64,000 nt of DNA from Rebecca billardiae RCC1528 (lineage: Eukaryota > Haptophyta), in the NCBI GenBank assembly GCA_965240325.2, contig OZ251222.1, positions 4,836,001 through 4,900,000 on the forward strand. The letters are read 5' to 3'. Below are positions 1 to 12,600 of the stretch, piece after piece. The notes under the pieces were generated by a model that saw only the letters and a list, made by a program, of their open reading frames with translations, was not told the DNA's origin and did no database searches. Positions within the stretch are counted from its first letter, which is position 1. Each line of letters opens with the position of its first letter. A program made the translations under genes and the position numbers.

Positions 1-223
1 GCCGCCCTGCTGGAGAGCTGTGGAGTTCAGAGTCTGGCGGAGCGCTGCACAGCGGCAGCCGGACTGGAGTACTGGACAAGTTCAAAGTCCGGCGTCGCCC
101 GGACGCACGCATCCTCAGACTCGCCACGTGATGCACGCCCAGATGCGCTCTCGATCGGCAATTGAGCGCGTCTAATTTGCCGACCCCAGCCGGAAGCTTG
201 TCGCTCCTCGCCGCCGCATCACG

Positions 224-1007
224 ATGCTTGTCCAGTTCGCGCTCACGGCGATGCTCGCCTTCAGTGGCCCGGCGGTCCGCGCACCGGGCGCGTCGTCGGT
301 GAAGATGGCGACGGGTGACAAGTCGCAGGCCCTCCCGTGGGCGCCGCGGCCGGTCAACCTGGACGGCACGCTCGCCGGCGACGTTGGCTTTGATCCGCTG
401 GGCTTCTCGTCGAAGAGCGTGGAGGACCTCTACCGCTACCGCGAGGCGGAGCTCAAGCACGGCCGCGTGTGCATGCTCGCGGTGACGGGCATGCTCACCC
501 AGGAGCTGTACTCGTGGCCCGCGCCCGACGGCGTCTTCAAGGCGCCGACGCCGCTCGGCGCGCTCGCGACTGTGCCGGCGTTTGGGTGGATTCAGATCAT
601 CGCGGCGATTGGCTTTCTCGAGGTGGCGGCGGCAAAGTACCAGGAGGCGCGCGTGCCGGGCGACTACGGCTTCGACCCGGTTGGGCTGTCGAAGGACGGC
701 ATCAACCCGTGGTACGCGCAGGCCGAGCTCGAGCACGGCCGCCTCGCGATGTGGGCGACCGCCGCGTTCCTCGTGCAGTCGTCGATCACCAACGAGCCCG
801 TGCTCAAGACGACGCTCGACTGGGTGGCGTCGATCCCGGGCAACTCGCTGTGCGCGCGCGCGCGACGCGCGCCGGATCCGCCGCGCGCCACGCCGCCGCG
901 CGCCACCCCTGCGCACCCTCGCGCCTGGCCCGCGCTCGGCCCGCTCACCGGTGCCGCGCTCGCCTCGCCCGCCGCCCCTCGGCTGCGCGCTGGGCAGGTC
1001 CGCCTAA
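224..1007 (+). CDS. Fucoxanthin chlorophyll a/c-binding (LHC family) antenna protein
   Basis: A light-harvesting antenna apoprotein that binds chlorophyll and carotenoid in the thylakoid membrane. The two signature pigment-binding helices are visible: [12 protein letters not shown] near residue 76 and [12 protein letters not shown] near residue 166, with a middle helix ([18 protein letters not shown]) between them. The pre-helix motifs [10 protein letters not shown] and [10 protein letters not shown] are also typical of the family. The reading frame stays open to 1198 but turns into low-complexity Arg/Pro after residue 208. An intron at 850-997 (GTGCGC...GGCAG, phase 2) resolves this and gives a 211-residue product ending SIPGNSLSA, a normal length for FCPs. 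The N-terminus ([20 protein letters not shown]) looks like the signal part of a bipartite plastid leader. The family call is secure; the last exon is inferred. Confidence 0.9.
850..997 (+). other. Predicted intron of the LHC gene
   Basis: A GTGCGC donor and a GGCAG acceptor bound 148 bp of low-complexity GC-rich sequence. Removing it replaces an implausible Arg/Pro tail by a three-residue ending and a TAA stop at 1005-1007. Confidence 0.6.
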
Positions 1008-2365
1008 ATCGGACGCGGAGTCACGCATGTCGACGCGTATGCGCGTCGCGTGTGAGGCTTGCTCCACCTCCACTCGGACTGCCACGCCTGGTGGGGCGAC
1101 TGCGAGCGGGCACGGGCCTCTTGAGTGCGCTTGTGCCCGCGAATGATGCTGACGACACGACGACTGCGAGTGCCCCGAGGCACTCGACTGTCTCCTGACT
1201 GCGACGCGATGATCTATTTAGCATATCGACGGCATCATCGACCGTAAAGCTTGGCGAGAAGCCGCCGTGTCGTCTCGGACAGCGCTAATAGCGCGTGACA
1301 CTTACAGGTACGGTGCCGATACTGATTCGGTGACGATCGGTATGGCTATACTATTTATTATTATTATAAATAATAATAATATTAATTACTAATTTTATGT
1401 CTACAGCTTGATGACCCGGTTGCCGAACCGCCGTCCCGAGGGCCGCACTGCGCGTCTGCGGTCGTACCGCAGGCTGTATACTGCTGCTGGCGCCGGTCTC
1501 ACGTCAGACTCGTCATGTCATACTCATTCTATGATTTAACGACACAGGTCCAGACAGGTAGGACGACGCGGGTCTCCTGATTCGTCGGCGGCAGTGCCCG
1601 ATCGTCGACACGAAGTCGGCGTTGGTGGCAGAGCATAGCCTGCACCGCGATCGTAAAGCTTGAGCGCGGCCTTGAGCTGCTGGAGCGCGATCCACCTGCG
1701 CTGCGCGGCTCGCATGGCCCTGCTGTGCCCCGAGCGAGGGCGATGGTGCAGGTCCGGATGTCAGCTGGCAGTCTCAGCCGCTGGTAGCAGCTGGTCGAGC
1801 CTGCCCCGTGCTCCCCGAGCGGTCGCGTACGCGCCTGCCGCTCGAGCCAGCTGGCTGGCTGGCGGCGGCTGGCGCTGCGGCGTCGTCCAGGGTGCGCTTC
1901 GTCCGCTGCTGAGGCAGCTCCTCGTCGTGCAAGTCGTCGCCCGGGGGCGAGTCTCGGTCCTCGTGGAGCGGGGCAGCAGGGACTGGCGTGGGTGCAGCGG
2001 TCGGTGCCAGGCGCGCTGCCGCCTTGCGCGCCTGGCGTTCCTCAAGTGACGGCGCGGCGCGTCGAGGAGCGACGGCTCGACGGAGAACGAATCCGTCGGC
2101 CCTCGGCGTCGCGCCGTTGCCCGCGCTTCCCACGCCGACTGCTACTAGCTCACCAGTGTTGATATATTGAAAATGATTATAATAATGCAGGGCCGCAACT
2201 GATGCGGAGCCGTGAAGCCTACGGCCCGCGTGCGGGCGCCAGCGGACCACGCGGCACGCCTGCCGAGTGCTGTGGTGGGCGCCGGGCCTGAGGACGAATT
2301 TCCGCCCTGCCGCTGCGCATCCTCGCGCCCGTTCATCAGGGCTCAGCCGGGCTCGGGCTCGGCAC
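1008..2365. other. Convergent intergenic region, no gene seen
   Basis: This stretch lies between two convergent genes. It holds an AT-rich near-palindrome of TTATTA/TAATAA triplets at about 1348-1396 and otherwise mixed sequence with no ORF showing recognisable protein features. The short ORFs here are Arg-rich, as expected by chance in GC-rich DNA. Confidence 0.6.
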
Positions 2366-3574
2366 TTAGGCGCGGCGCGCGGCGCGCGCCGCGCCGACGG
2401 CGACGAGCGCGGCCGCGGCGAGCGCGGCCGCGGCGAGCGCGCGAGGCCGCGTCCACGCGAGCGAGCGCGCGCGGAAGAGCAGGCCGTCCGTCGGGTAGAC
2501 GATGCCCACCTGCATGCGCACGCTATCCGCCAGCTCGGCGATCGCGACCGAGTGCGCGTGCGGCATCTGCTCGCACTCGAGCCGCCCCGCGCGCACCGCT
2601 GCCTCGACGGCGTGCAGCTCATAGGCCAGGCCCTCGCTGTGCGGGAAGTGGAGGGACGGCGGGCGCGCGGCGCCGGCGGGGCCCGGCCAGCGCGGGGGGA
2701 GCGGGTACTCGTGCGTGCGCACCTCGAACTCGCCGCGCCCGCCCTTCGCCACGCGCACGCTCAGCCCGGTCGGGCAGTGCGCCGGACTGTGCAGCAGCAC
2801 AGAGCCGCGCGTGCACACCAGGACCGTCTGCTCCGCGCCCGCGCCCGTGTAGCCCCACGCGGCGCAGCCGAGCTGGGCGGGGCCGAAGGCGATGGCGGCG
2901 CTGACCTGCGCGTCGATCGTGCCGCTCTCGTTGCGGTGCTGCTGCCCCAGCGCGCGCACCGCGCTGTGCGCGCCGAACAAGTGCACGCACGCCGCGAGCG
3001 GGTACACGCCCAGCATCAGCGTCGCGCCGCCGCCGAGCGCGCGCGTGAACTCGGGGCGGCTGGAGCCGAGGTCGTCGACGTACGAGAAGTCGGAGAGGAC
3101 GGTGGTCAGCTCGCCGATCTCGCCGGAGCGCACCACGCGCGCGGCCTCCTCCACCGCGGGGAAGAAGCGCGTCCAGTGCGCCTCGAGCACGAAGCGGCGC
3201 CGCCGGCGCGCCTCAGCGACAATCCTGCGCGCGCCCGGCGCGTCGATGGCGAGCGGCTTCTCGACGAGGACGTGCTTGCCGGCGCGGAGGCAGAGGAGGG
3301 CGTGCTCCACGTGCTGCAGGTGGAACGTGGCGACGTAGACCACGTCCACGTCCGCCGCGTGCGCCACCTCCGCGTACGCCGCCCGCCCGTGCGCGCTCGA
3401 CGCGCGGCAGCCAAAGAGGGCGGCCATGCACTGCGCCTGCGAGCGCGAGCGGCCCGCGACGGCGACGAGCTCGTTGGTGGGCGAGGCCTTGAGCGCGCAG
3501 GCAAAGTCGTGCGCGATGCGCCCCGTGCCGATGATGCCCCAGCGCAGCGGCCGCTCCGCCGCCGCCGTCTGCAT
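2366..3574 (-). CDS. Gfo/Idh/MocA-family NAD(P)-dependent oxidoreductase, dihydrodiol dehydrogenase-like
   Basis: A predicted NAD(P)H-dependent sugar or diol dehydrogenase. The N-terminal Rossmann motif WGIIGTGRIAHDF lies at residues 11-23. The family signature EKPLA (in HVLVEKPLAID) is near residue 105, where its lysine is the expected catalytic residue, and EAHWTRFFP follows as in trans-1,2-dihydrobenzene-1,2-diol dehydrogenases. The C-terminal half has the family's substrate-binding sheet features (DFSYVDDLGSSRPEF, LGVYPLA). I chose the ATG giving MQTAAAERPLRWG because family members start close to the nucleotide fold; the frame is open 40 codons further upstream. Unusually, the C-terminus ends in an Ala-rich hydrophobic segment flanked by Arg, which could anchor it to a membrane. 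It is a single exon, and the substrate cannot be told from sequence. Confidence 0.88.
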   Translation of the reverse strand: MQTAAAERPLRWGIIGTGRIAHDFACALKASPTNELVAVAGRSRSQAQCMAALFGCRASSAHGRAAYAEVAHAADVDVVYVATFHLQHVEHALLCLRAGKHVLVEKPLAIDAPGARRIVAEARRRRRFVLEAHWTRFFPAVEEAARVVRSGEIGELTTVLSDFSYVDDLGSSRPEFTRALGGGATLMLGVYPLAACVHLFGAHSAVRALGQQHRNESGTIDAQVSAAIAFGPAQLGCAAWGYTGAGAEQTVLVCTRGSVLLHSPAHCPTGLSVRVAKGGRGEFEVRTHEYPLPPRWPGPAGAARPPSLHFPHSEGLAYELHAVEAAVRAGRLECEQMPHAHSVAIAELADSVRMQVGIVYPTDGLLFRARSLAWTRPRALAAAALAAAALVAVGAARAARRA

Positions 3575-3996
3575 GGCGTCCAGCGAATCCAGGCAGCCGG
3601 CCGGTGCGCCGCCCACGAGCCGGCGGCCGCCGAGCGCGCAGCATTTTATCATTTTTATGATATGCCGGCGGCCACCTTCAAATGTCACATGCAATCTGAA
3701 TCGTGCGCTTTGCTGTGGTGAACTATGTCAGGCACAGACTGGCGTGACGCGGAAGCTGTCACGCGGCCTGGCAGCGGTGGCGCCGTCGGAGTCGTTGCGG
3801 TCCCAGTCCGTCAGGGCCATTCACCTGGGCAGCGGAGTGAGACAAGGGCGGTAGCTGATGCCAGCAGCCGTCAGTCGCAGTCTGTCAGGCCGGGCCGGTA
3901 GTGCCGGCCGGTACAGTACTGCGGCTCCGCACGGTGAGCGCGGGCCGGCCGCGCGGAACGGCATCAGTCCGCTTGGCCTTGCAGACCCCGCCATGG
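3575..3996. other. Intergenic region between two minus-strand genes
   Basis: About 420 bp of mixed composition that must contain the promoter of the dehydrogenase gene and the 3' end of the Cys-rich gene. No ORF, RNA gene or repeat stands out. Confidence 0.5.
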
Positions 3997-4512
3997 TCAT
4001 CGACGGTGATGGCCATCGTGGTGCCACACGATGCCTTGCGGCGACGGACGGCGCTTGCCGGCGTCGGGTGGCGGCTCCGGGAGCAATTCCGTCGCGTGCG
4101 TCACGCAGATGAGCCGCATGTTGTTGGGCGTGCGCGCCTCGCACCTGCTGATCGAGTCGATCTTGCGCTCGCACTGCTCGCGCGAGAGCCGCTTGCAGAA
4201 GGCCTCGAGGAAGTGCGGGCGCACGTTCAACGCCTGCCGCATCCAGCGGCGCAGGCAGTTGCACGCCTCGCTGCCGCGCTCGCACCCCGCCACGCCGCAG
4301 CTCTGCGCGTGTGCAAAGCAGTGCTTGTTCGGGACGCACGAGTGGAACGCGCCTTCGTCGCGGGTTGGAGCGCGAGGCGGCGTCGAGGAGGTGCGGGCGG
4401 GGGCGTAGAGCGAGCGGCGCGCCGTGGCGTTGTGTGCGCGCGCCGTGCCCGCCGCGCCCGACGCCGCAAGCGAGAAGAACGCTAGCGCCCGCCAACGGAG
4501 GCCACCCGCCAT
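3997..4512 (-). CDS. Small secreted cysteine-rich protein, family not recognised
   Basis: A 171-residue protein. From the chosen ATG it begins MAGGLRWRALAFFSLAASG followed by AAGTARA, a clear signal peptide. The frame is open 78 codons further upstream, but that part is poor in protein-like features. The mature part has ten cysteines grouped between about residues 47 and 130 (CVPNKHC, CGVAGCERG, CNCL, CKRLSREQC, CEA, IC), which suggests a compact disulfide-bonded domain in the secretory pathway or outside the cell. The C-terminal 30 residues are Pro/His/Arg-rich and probably disordered. I do not recognise a named domain. It is divergent from the chromodomain gene, about 520 bp apart. Confidence 0.6.
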   Translation of the reverse strand: MAGGLRWRALAFFSLAASGAAGTARAHNATARRSLYAPARTSSTPPRAPTRDEGAFHSCVPNKHCFAHAQSCGVAGCERGSEACNCLRRWMRQALNVRPHFLEAFCKRLSREQCERKIDSISRCEARTPNNMRLICVTHATELLPEPPPDAGKRRPSPQGIVWHHDGHHRR

Positions 4513-5035
4513 CGTGCCAGCAGGCTCAACGGCCGGCAGCCGAGGAAAGATCAGTCCGGTGTTCAGCTTCTTACAAACATCAGTCTGAGTTCTCAGACTG
4601 GCAGGTGCTCCAAGGACTGTGACGTTCGACAGAGTGCTTTCGCGCGACGATGATGAACAAAGTGGTTCGGAGGCCGAGGAATACCACTTTTCGCGGCGAG
4701 TCCCGCCGGGATCTCCCTTGGCCGGGTGACGAAGCGCAAGCTCCACAGCTAGCGCTGTGGGCCAGTCTGAAAGTCACGCGGCACATCACACCCGCGTCAG
4801 TTCTGTGTGGTGAACGGTGGGACCGGCAGACGGCAGCGGACTTTCACCGGCTGGGCTGCCCCTTTGTACGTGCTCGTAATGACAGCACGCCACACGTCGT
4901 TCGCCTCGAAACTCGTAACTCGTCGCCCGGCAGCACAGCCACTTGCTTGACCGGATACGCAGCAGCGGCGCTTTCGAGTGGGGCGACGCCGACGCCGACG
5001 CGCAGGCTCGGAGAGAGGGCCGAGTGGCGCGCGGC
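4513..5035. promoter_or_regulatory. Divergent intergenic region, Cys-rich gene / chromodomain gene
   Basis: About 520 bp separate two divergent start codons and so must hold both promoters. I cannot point to a TATA box or other specific element. Confidence 0.4.
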
Positions 5036-5877
5036 ATGGCGGCAGAGGAGGCGCACACGACGGGCCCTGTCGACGCCGCGCCGCTCGCGTGCGCTCACGA
5101 CGCGGCTGCGCCTGCCAAGCCGCAGTGCGAGGCCGCGCGCGCTGAGGCGCCGTCATCAGCGCCGCTGGGCGCAGGCGGCGCCACGCCGCCCCGGGCGGAG
5201 GCGGGCGCGCTGAGCGAGGCGCAGCCTCGCGAGCACCTTGTGGGTGCATCCCCGCCTGCCCACGCCGCGGGCGCCGCGCCGCGCGCGCCGGCGGCCGCCG
5301 CCGAGCCCGGCGGGCGCGGCGGCACGCCAGCGCGCGCGGCCGCCGTCTCCGCCGCCGCGATCGCCGCGGCGACGGCGGCGACGGAGGAGGCGGACATCCC
5401 GGAGGACGACGAGGAGTCGACGAGCGCCTCCGACCGCGCCTCCGACGCCTCCGCCTCCGACTCGGACGAGGCCGACGTCTTCACCGCCGAGCGCATCGAG
5501 GGGCGGCGCGTGGTCGGCCGCGGCAAGGCCGTGCAGTATCTTGTCAAGTGGCAGGGTTACGGCGCGGCGGAGAACACGTGGGAGCCGGAGGCGAACATCT
5601 TCGACCGCTCGCTCATCGTCGCCTTCGAGGCCGAGCGCCGCGCCGCCGCCGCCGCCGCCGCCGCCTCGACCAAGGCGGCCGCGGCCGCGGGCGCGCCGCC
5701 GCGCGCGCCGCGCGCAAAGCCGGCGGCCGGCGCCGCGCCGCGCGGCCGGCCGAAGGGCAAGGCGGCGGCGGCGGCGGCGGCGGCGGGCGACGGTGCGAAG
5801 CCCGGCTCGCCCGCGACGCCCGCCGCCGTGCCAGCCGTGCCGATCACGCCCGTCGTCGTCACGCCCGACGCGCCCCT

Positions 5878-5918
<41 letters not shown>

Positions 5919-6643
5919 GCGCGTCTGGCGCGCACGCGCTCTGGCTGTCGCTCTCGCCGCCGCCGTCTCCGCCGCCGTCGCCCGGCGCGGCGGGCCCGAG
6001 CGATGCGGAGGGCCCGGTGCCCTCCGCCGCGCCCGCCGCCGCCCTCGGCTCCCCCACCGCGCGCGCGCCGCGGTGCGCGCACTCGGCCGCGCGCCGCGCG
6101 GCCGAGGGCGCGGGCGCGGAGGCGGGCGCGGAGGCGGGCGCGGCGCCCGCGGCCGCGGCCGCGCACGCGCCCGGCGCGGAGGCGGAGGCGGAGATCGAGT
6201 GCATCCTGAAGTGCGCGCTGATCGAGGAGCACGCGATGTACCTCGTGCGCTGGGCGCCGCCCGACCGCGCCGAGGACTCCACCTGGGAGGAGGGCGCCAA
6301 CCTGCACGCCGACGCGGTGCGCGACTGGCGCTGGCAGCACGGCGCGCTGCCGTGTGCTCTGGCCGAGCTGCTGCAGCTGCTGCCGGAGGCGGGGGCGGGC
6401 GCGCTGCGCGAGCTGGGGCTGCTGCCCGCGGCGGCGGAGGGCGCGCCGCCCGAGGAGCGCAAGCGCCGCCGCCGCTCGCGCGCCGACGACGCCGCGCCCC
6501 TCGGCGGCGGCGCGCGCGAGCTCGAGCGCGCCGCTGCGCCGCCGCCCTTCGGCAGCGGCGCGGAGGGCCGGCTGCGCGCGCTGCTGCTGGCCGCGGCCCG
6601 TGCGCCGCGCGCGCCGGCGGCGGAGGAGCTCGCGCGCCTCGTC

Positions 6644-6679
<36 letters not shown>

Positions 6680-9600
6680 GCCGCGGCCGCGGCCGCCAGC
6701 GCCTCCGCGCTCGCCGCGCCCGCCGAGCCGGGCGGCGGCGGCGGCGGCGGCGGCGCTGGCGGCGGCGCGCACGCGCTCGGCGGCGCGTGGGCGCTCGGCG
6801 TGCCGCTGCGCACGGCGGGCGCTGCGGCGCACGGCGGCGCGCGCGCGGCGGCGGCGGAGGCGGCGTCGGCGGGCCCGCCGCCCGCGCACGCCGCGTCCGA
6901 GGTGGAGCTCGGCCTCTCGCAGCTGCAGGCGTGCGCCGCCCTCCTCGCGACGCGCGTGCCGTGGCGCGGCTGGCGCCGGCCGCGCGCGCACGCGGGCCTT
7001 GCGTGCGCCTCCAAGCTGGCCGCCAAGACGGACGTGCTGCTGCTGCCCGCGTGCATGGGGCAGGCGGCGGTGCGGGCGCACGTGGAGGGCGTGTGCGCGG
7101 AGGTGGAGGCGGAGGAGGCGCGCGAGCGCGCGCGCGCGCAGGCGGACGAGGACGCGGCCGCCGAGGCGGCGGAGGAGGCGGCGGCCGCCGCCGCGGCCGC
7201 CGCCGCGGCGCGGGCGCCGGCGGCGGCCGCGCCCGCGCCCGCCGCGCCCGCGGACGCGCCGGCCGCGGCGGCGGGCGCGGCGGGCGCGGCGGCCGCGCCC
7301 GCGGACGCCGCGCTTGCCGCGGCCGCGCCAGCCGCGGCCGCGCCAGCCGCGGCCGCGCCCGCCGCCGCGGGCTCGGCCGCCGCCGCGGCCGCGCCCGCCG
7401 CGCCCGCCGCGCCCGCCGCCGCGGCCGCGCCCGCCGCGCCCGCCGCGCCCGCCGCCGCCGCCGCGCCCGCCGCGCCCGCCGCGCCCGCCGCCGCCGCGCG
7501 CGTCGACCACGCGGCCGCGCGGCGCGGCAGCGCGCTGGTGGCGCGCTGGGCGCTGCCGCGCAAGGCGATCGCCGCCGCGGCGGGCGTGCCCGACGCGCAC
7601 ATCGGCATGTACCTGCGCAACCGGCTGGGCAGCGCGCGGCGCGAGGCGGTGGGCGGCGCGCTGCTGCGCTGGCTGGCGGACGAGGCGGAGGGCGGCGGCG
7701 CGGCCGTGCTCGCGCGCGCGCACGCGGCGAAGGCGGCGCACGAGGCGTCGGCGGCGGACGCGCGCCGCGCCGCCGCCGAGGGCGCGGCCGAGGGCGGCGG
7801 CTCGGCGTGCGACGCGAGCGTCGCCCTGCTCCGCCTCGCGGCGCGCGCGCGGCGCGGCGCGCCCGGCGCCGCGCCCGCCGCCGACGGCGCCGCGCCCGCC
7901 GCCGACGGCGCCGCGCGCGCCGCCGACGCGGCGGCGCCCGCCGACGGCGCCCCCGCTGCCGCCGCACCCCCCGTGCTCCCCCTGGCGGCGGCCGTGCTGC
8001 TGGCAGTGCCGCTGGAGGGCCACGAGCTCAGCGTCAGCAGCGCGGCGCTCGACGCGGCGCTGCTGCGCGGCGGCGGCGGCGGGGCGGCGGACGCGGGCGG
8101 CGGCGGCGACGGCGGCGGCGGCGGCGCGGGCGCGCAGAGCGCGCTGCTCTGCTTCGAGCTGCCCCCGCCGCCCGCGCGCGCGCAGCAGCAGCACCCGGCG
8201 CCGCCGCCCGCCGCGGTGCGCGTACTGCAGGCGCCGGGCGGCGCCGCGGCGCACGGCGGCGCCGACGCGGGCGGCGCGCTCGAGGCCGCGCGCGCGTGGT
8301 GCGCGGCGCTGCGCGATCTGGCGGGCGCGCTGGGCGCGGCGCGCGCGGCGGCGCGCGCGCCGCCGCACCCCGGCGCGCCGGCCGAGCCCCTGCGCGGCGT
8401 GCAGCTGTGCACCTCCGCCCGGCTCGACCTGGGCACGGCCGACGGCGCGGCCGCGCTCGAGGGCGCGCTGCTCGCGCTCGCCAGGCGCAACGACGCGCTG
8501 GCGGGCGGCCGCGCGGCGGCGCGCGGCGCGCCGGCGGACGCGCTGTGCCGCGCGCTGTGCGCGGCCGCGTGCGAGGCCGGCGGCGCCGGCGGCGCCGACG
8601 GGGCGGGCGGCGCCGCCGCCGCGCCCGCGCGCGCGCTCCTCCCCGCGCTGCGCGCGCGCGTGCTCGGCCGCGCGCCGCTGCCCGCGCCGCTCTGGCCGCG
8701 CCGCGCGCTCGAGGCGGGCGCGCCGCCGCTGCTGCGGCCGCGCGCCGTGGACCTGACGTACAACTCCGACGAGGAGCCGGACTCGAGCGCGGGGGAGGAG
8801 AGCGAGGAGGAGGCGCGGCCGCGCGGCAAGAAGCGCGGCGGCGCGCCCGCCTCGCCCCCCGCCGGCCGGCGCGGCGGCGCCGCCGCGCTCCCCGCCGACG
8901 CGCGCTTCATCGCGGTCGGCGCCGTGCGCGAGGCGCGCGGCGCCACGGTGCGCGTCGCGCTGGTGTGCCCCGCGTGCGTGGTGGCGGAGGTGGGCGCGTG
9001 GGGCGTGCGGCTCGCGGCGGACGCGGACTGGGCGGTGCGCGCGTTCGAGGCGCGCGACGTGCGCGTCCTCGCCGAGGGGCCCGAGCCGCTGCTGCAGGCC
9101 ACGCTCGCGCCGCTCGACGGAGGCGGCATGCCCTCGGCCGCGCGGCTGGCGCGCGCGACGGTGTGCACCACGCCGCTGTGCCCGCCGTCGGTGCAGGCGT
9201 CGGTGGAGCAGACGCGCGACGCGCACGGCGTGGGCCGCGCCAAGCCGTTCACGCTGCCCAAGGCCGAGCTCGGCCGCTGGTTCGAGCGCATCGAGCAGGC
9301 GCGGCGCGACGCGCGCGAGGCGGACGCGCGCGCCGCCGCGGCCGCGGAGGCGGCGGCCGCGCTCGCCGCCGCCGCCTCGCTCGGCGAGCTCGACACGTCG
9401 GCGATCCTGGCGCAGCGCGGCAAGCGCGGCGCGGCGGTGGAGGCGCACCGCGCCAACCTCGACGCGGCGCTCGACGCGTGGCTCGACGAGGAGTCCTCCG
9501 ACGACGAGTCGTGGGGCGCGCGCCCGGCCAAGCGCGCGCGCGCGCCCGGCGCGCCCGGCGCGGCCGACGGCGGCAGCGACGACGGCAGCGAGGGCGAGGG

Positions 9601-12600
9601 CGAGGGCGAGGGCGAGGAGAGCAGCAGCAGCAGCGAGGAGGACGGGGAGGACGAGGACGGCGAGGAGGGCAGCAGCGACGACGGCAACTCCGCCGAGCTC
9701 TCCGACGCCGCCGAGTGGCACGACGGCCAGCGCGTCTCGAAGCGCCGCTCAGCCGCGGAGGCGCGCGGCACGCTCGGTGCGCACACGGCGCGCACAGCGC
9801 GCGCGCACAGCGCGCGCGGCGGCGCGCGCGGCGCGCCCCCTGGCTCACGCGCGCGCGCGCGCGCCCGCCCCCGCCCCGCGTCTGCAGGCGCCGAGATCGC
9901 CGCGAGCGCCGCGGCCGGCCTCCTGCTCGACTCGTCGTCAGAGGACGAGGACTGGGCGGCGCCCGGGGGCGGAGGCGGCGCGGGCGCGGACGGCAGCGAC
10001 GGCAGCGCGTCCTCCTCCGAGGCGGAGGAGGCGGAGGCGGGCGAGGCGCCGGCCGGCGATGCCCCGCCGACGCGCAAGCGCAAGGCCGCCGCCTCGCGCG
10101 CGCCCAGGGCGCCCAGGGAGGCGGGCGCGGCGCGCGGCCGCGGGCGCGGCGGGCGCGGCGGCCGCGGCGCGCGCGGCCGCGGCGCGGCCGCCGCCGCGCC
10201 GGCCGCCGCCGCGCCGGCCGCGGCCGCGCCGAGCGCGGCCGCGCCCGCGGTGCCCGAGCCGCCCGCGCCGCTGCCGCCGCCCGCCACGCCGCCGAGCGCG
10301 CGGCACGGCCTCTCCGCGCCCGCGCCCGCGCCTGCCGCCGCCTCGCCCTCCGGTCGCCCGTCCGCCAAGCGGCAGCGCCGCCTCCCGGCCCGGCTGCGCG
10401 ATGGCACACAGCCGGGCAGCGCGCCGCGCACCCCGGCCGCGCGCGCGCCCGCGCAGGACGTGCCGCACCACGCGCCGCCGCCGACGGTGCGCGCGCGCGC
10501 GCGCGTGCGCGCACCGCCTCCCCGCGCGCGCCCCCGTCGAGTCGCGCGCGATGGCGCCCTCGGCTCACGCCCGCGCTCGCACGCCGCGCCGTGCGCCGTG
10601 CGCCGTGCGCTGTGCGCCGCAGGACGTGGCGCTGCCGCCCGCACCGCCGCACGAGGCGGCGGGCGCGCACGGCGGCGGCGGCGGCTCGCTCGGCGTGCGG
10701 CCCGTCGGTGCGGCGTGCACGGTCTCTGAGCTCAAGTGTGCGTGCGCACACACCCACGCACACCCGCCGCCCGCTGCGCCGGAGCACGCGGCGGCGCGCT
10801 GCGCGCCGGCCAATGGCGCCGCCAATGGCACCGCCCACGCCGCCAACGGCGCCGCCAGTGGCGCCGCCCACGCCGCCAACGGCGCCGCGGCCGTGGCGTC
10901 GGCGCCGCGGCCGCGCACCGCGCTCAGTGCCGCGCACGCGGGCGCGCCGCCTCCGGAGTGTGTGCTGCCTTTGCCTGATGCGGTCGCCCTGGGGCAGCAG
11001 GCGGCGGCGGCTGCCAAGCTGCTCGCTGCCGCCATGCCGCAGCTGCAGGCACAGGCGGTGCGCGCGGCGCCCGCGCACCCCCCAGCGCCGCATCCTGCGC
11101 AGCAGCCGCCGCAGCCGCCGCCGCAGCCGCCGCCCGCGCCACAGCAGCCGCCGCCGCTCCAGCATGCGCCGCAGCAGCAGCCGCAGCAGCAGCCGCAGCA
11201 GCCGCCTGCACCGCAGCCGGCACCGCAGCCGGCACCGCAGCCGGCGCCGCAGCCGGTGCCGCCGCAGCAGGCGCCGCAGCCGCAGCTGGCGCCGCAGCCG
11301 CAGCTGGCGCCGCAGCCGGCGCCGCAGCCGCAGCTGGCGCCGCAGCCGGCGCCGCAGCCGGCGCCGCAGCCGGCGCCGCAGCCGGCGCCGCCGTCGGCGC
11401 CGCAGCAGGCGCCGCAGTCGCAGCTGGCGCAGCCGCCGCCGCAGCAGCCGCTGCAGCCGCAGCTGGCGCCGCAGCAGCCGCCGCAGCAGCCGCCCGCACC
11501 ACAGCAGCCGCCTGCACTGCAGGAGGCACCGCTTCAGGCGCCGCAGCCGCAGCCAACGCAGCCGCAGCAGCCGCCGCAGCCGCACCCCCTGGCGGCGCCG
11601 CAGCCCGCCGCGGCGCCGCAGCCAGGCGTGGCGCATGCGGAGGCGGCGACGGCGCCGCACCCCGCCGCGGGCCCCGAGCCGCCGGGCCCGCCCCCCGGCG
11701 CGCCCACCGTCGAGGGCAGCGGCGCGCGGGGCCCCGCGCCCGCGCCGCCCCCGCCTTGCACCGCACTGTACACCCAGCCCGCGAGCTCGGACGAGGGCGC
11801 GCACCCGCACGCCTCCGCCAGCGCGGCGACGCGCGCGGCGGGCGCGGACGGGCCGGCGGGCGCGGACGGCGCGGCGAACGCGGCGACGGCGCCGACCACG
11901 GCGGCGACCTCGGACGTGGAGCCCTCGCACAGCGGCGCGGAGCACGGCGGCGGCGCGGCCGAGTGCGCGCACGCGCCGATGGACGTGTGCGCCGCGCTGG
12001 GCGCGGGCCCCGCACTGGGCACGGCGCTGCCGCGCGCGCTCGAGCTGCCGCCGATGCCGGCGCGCTCGAGCAGCGCGGCGGCCGCCGACGTTGGCGCGGC
12101 GGCGGGCGCGTCGCCGCCGCCGTCGCCGCGGCTGCCGCCCGCGGCGGCGGCGGCGGCCGCGGCGGCGGCGGCCGCGGCGGCGGCGGCCGCGCGCGAGCCC
12201 GCGGCCGCGGCGGCCGCGGCGGCCGCGGCGGCGCACGTGGGCGTGGCGGCGTGGGGCAGCTGCGCAGAGTGCGGCGGCGCGACGGCGTCGTGCCCCTCGC
12301 AGCTGCCCGCGAGCGACAGCGCGCCGCTCGAGATGCCGCTGCCGCTGCTGCCCACGCCCGCGCTCACGCCCGCCACGCCCGCGCTCGACGGCGCGGCCGC
12401 GGCGGCCGCGAGCGCCGCGGCGGCCGAGGGCGCGGGCGCGGGCGCGGACGTGGGCACGCGCGTGCGCACGCTGCACGACGTGGCGCCTCCGCTCTCGCCG
12501 CCCGCGCTGCCGCTGCACCTGCCGCTGCCGCCGCCCGCCGAGCAGCACGGCGCGGCCGCCGAGCGCGCGGGGTGCGCGCAGCAGCAGCCTCTCGGCCTCG

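Noticed and set aside
1774-2622. Arg/Ser/Ala-rich minus-strand ORF of 282 codons
   Set aside because: It overlaps the 3' end of the well-supported dehydrogenase in another frame and has no protein-like features.
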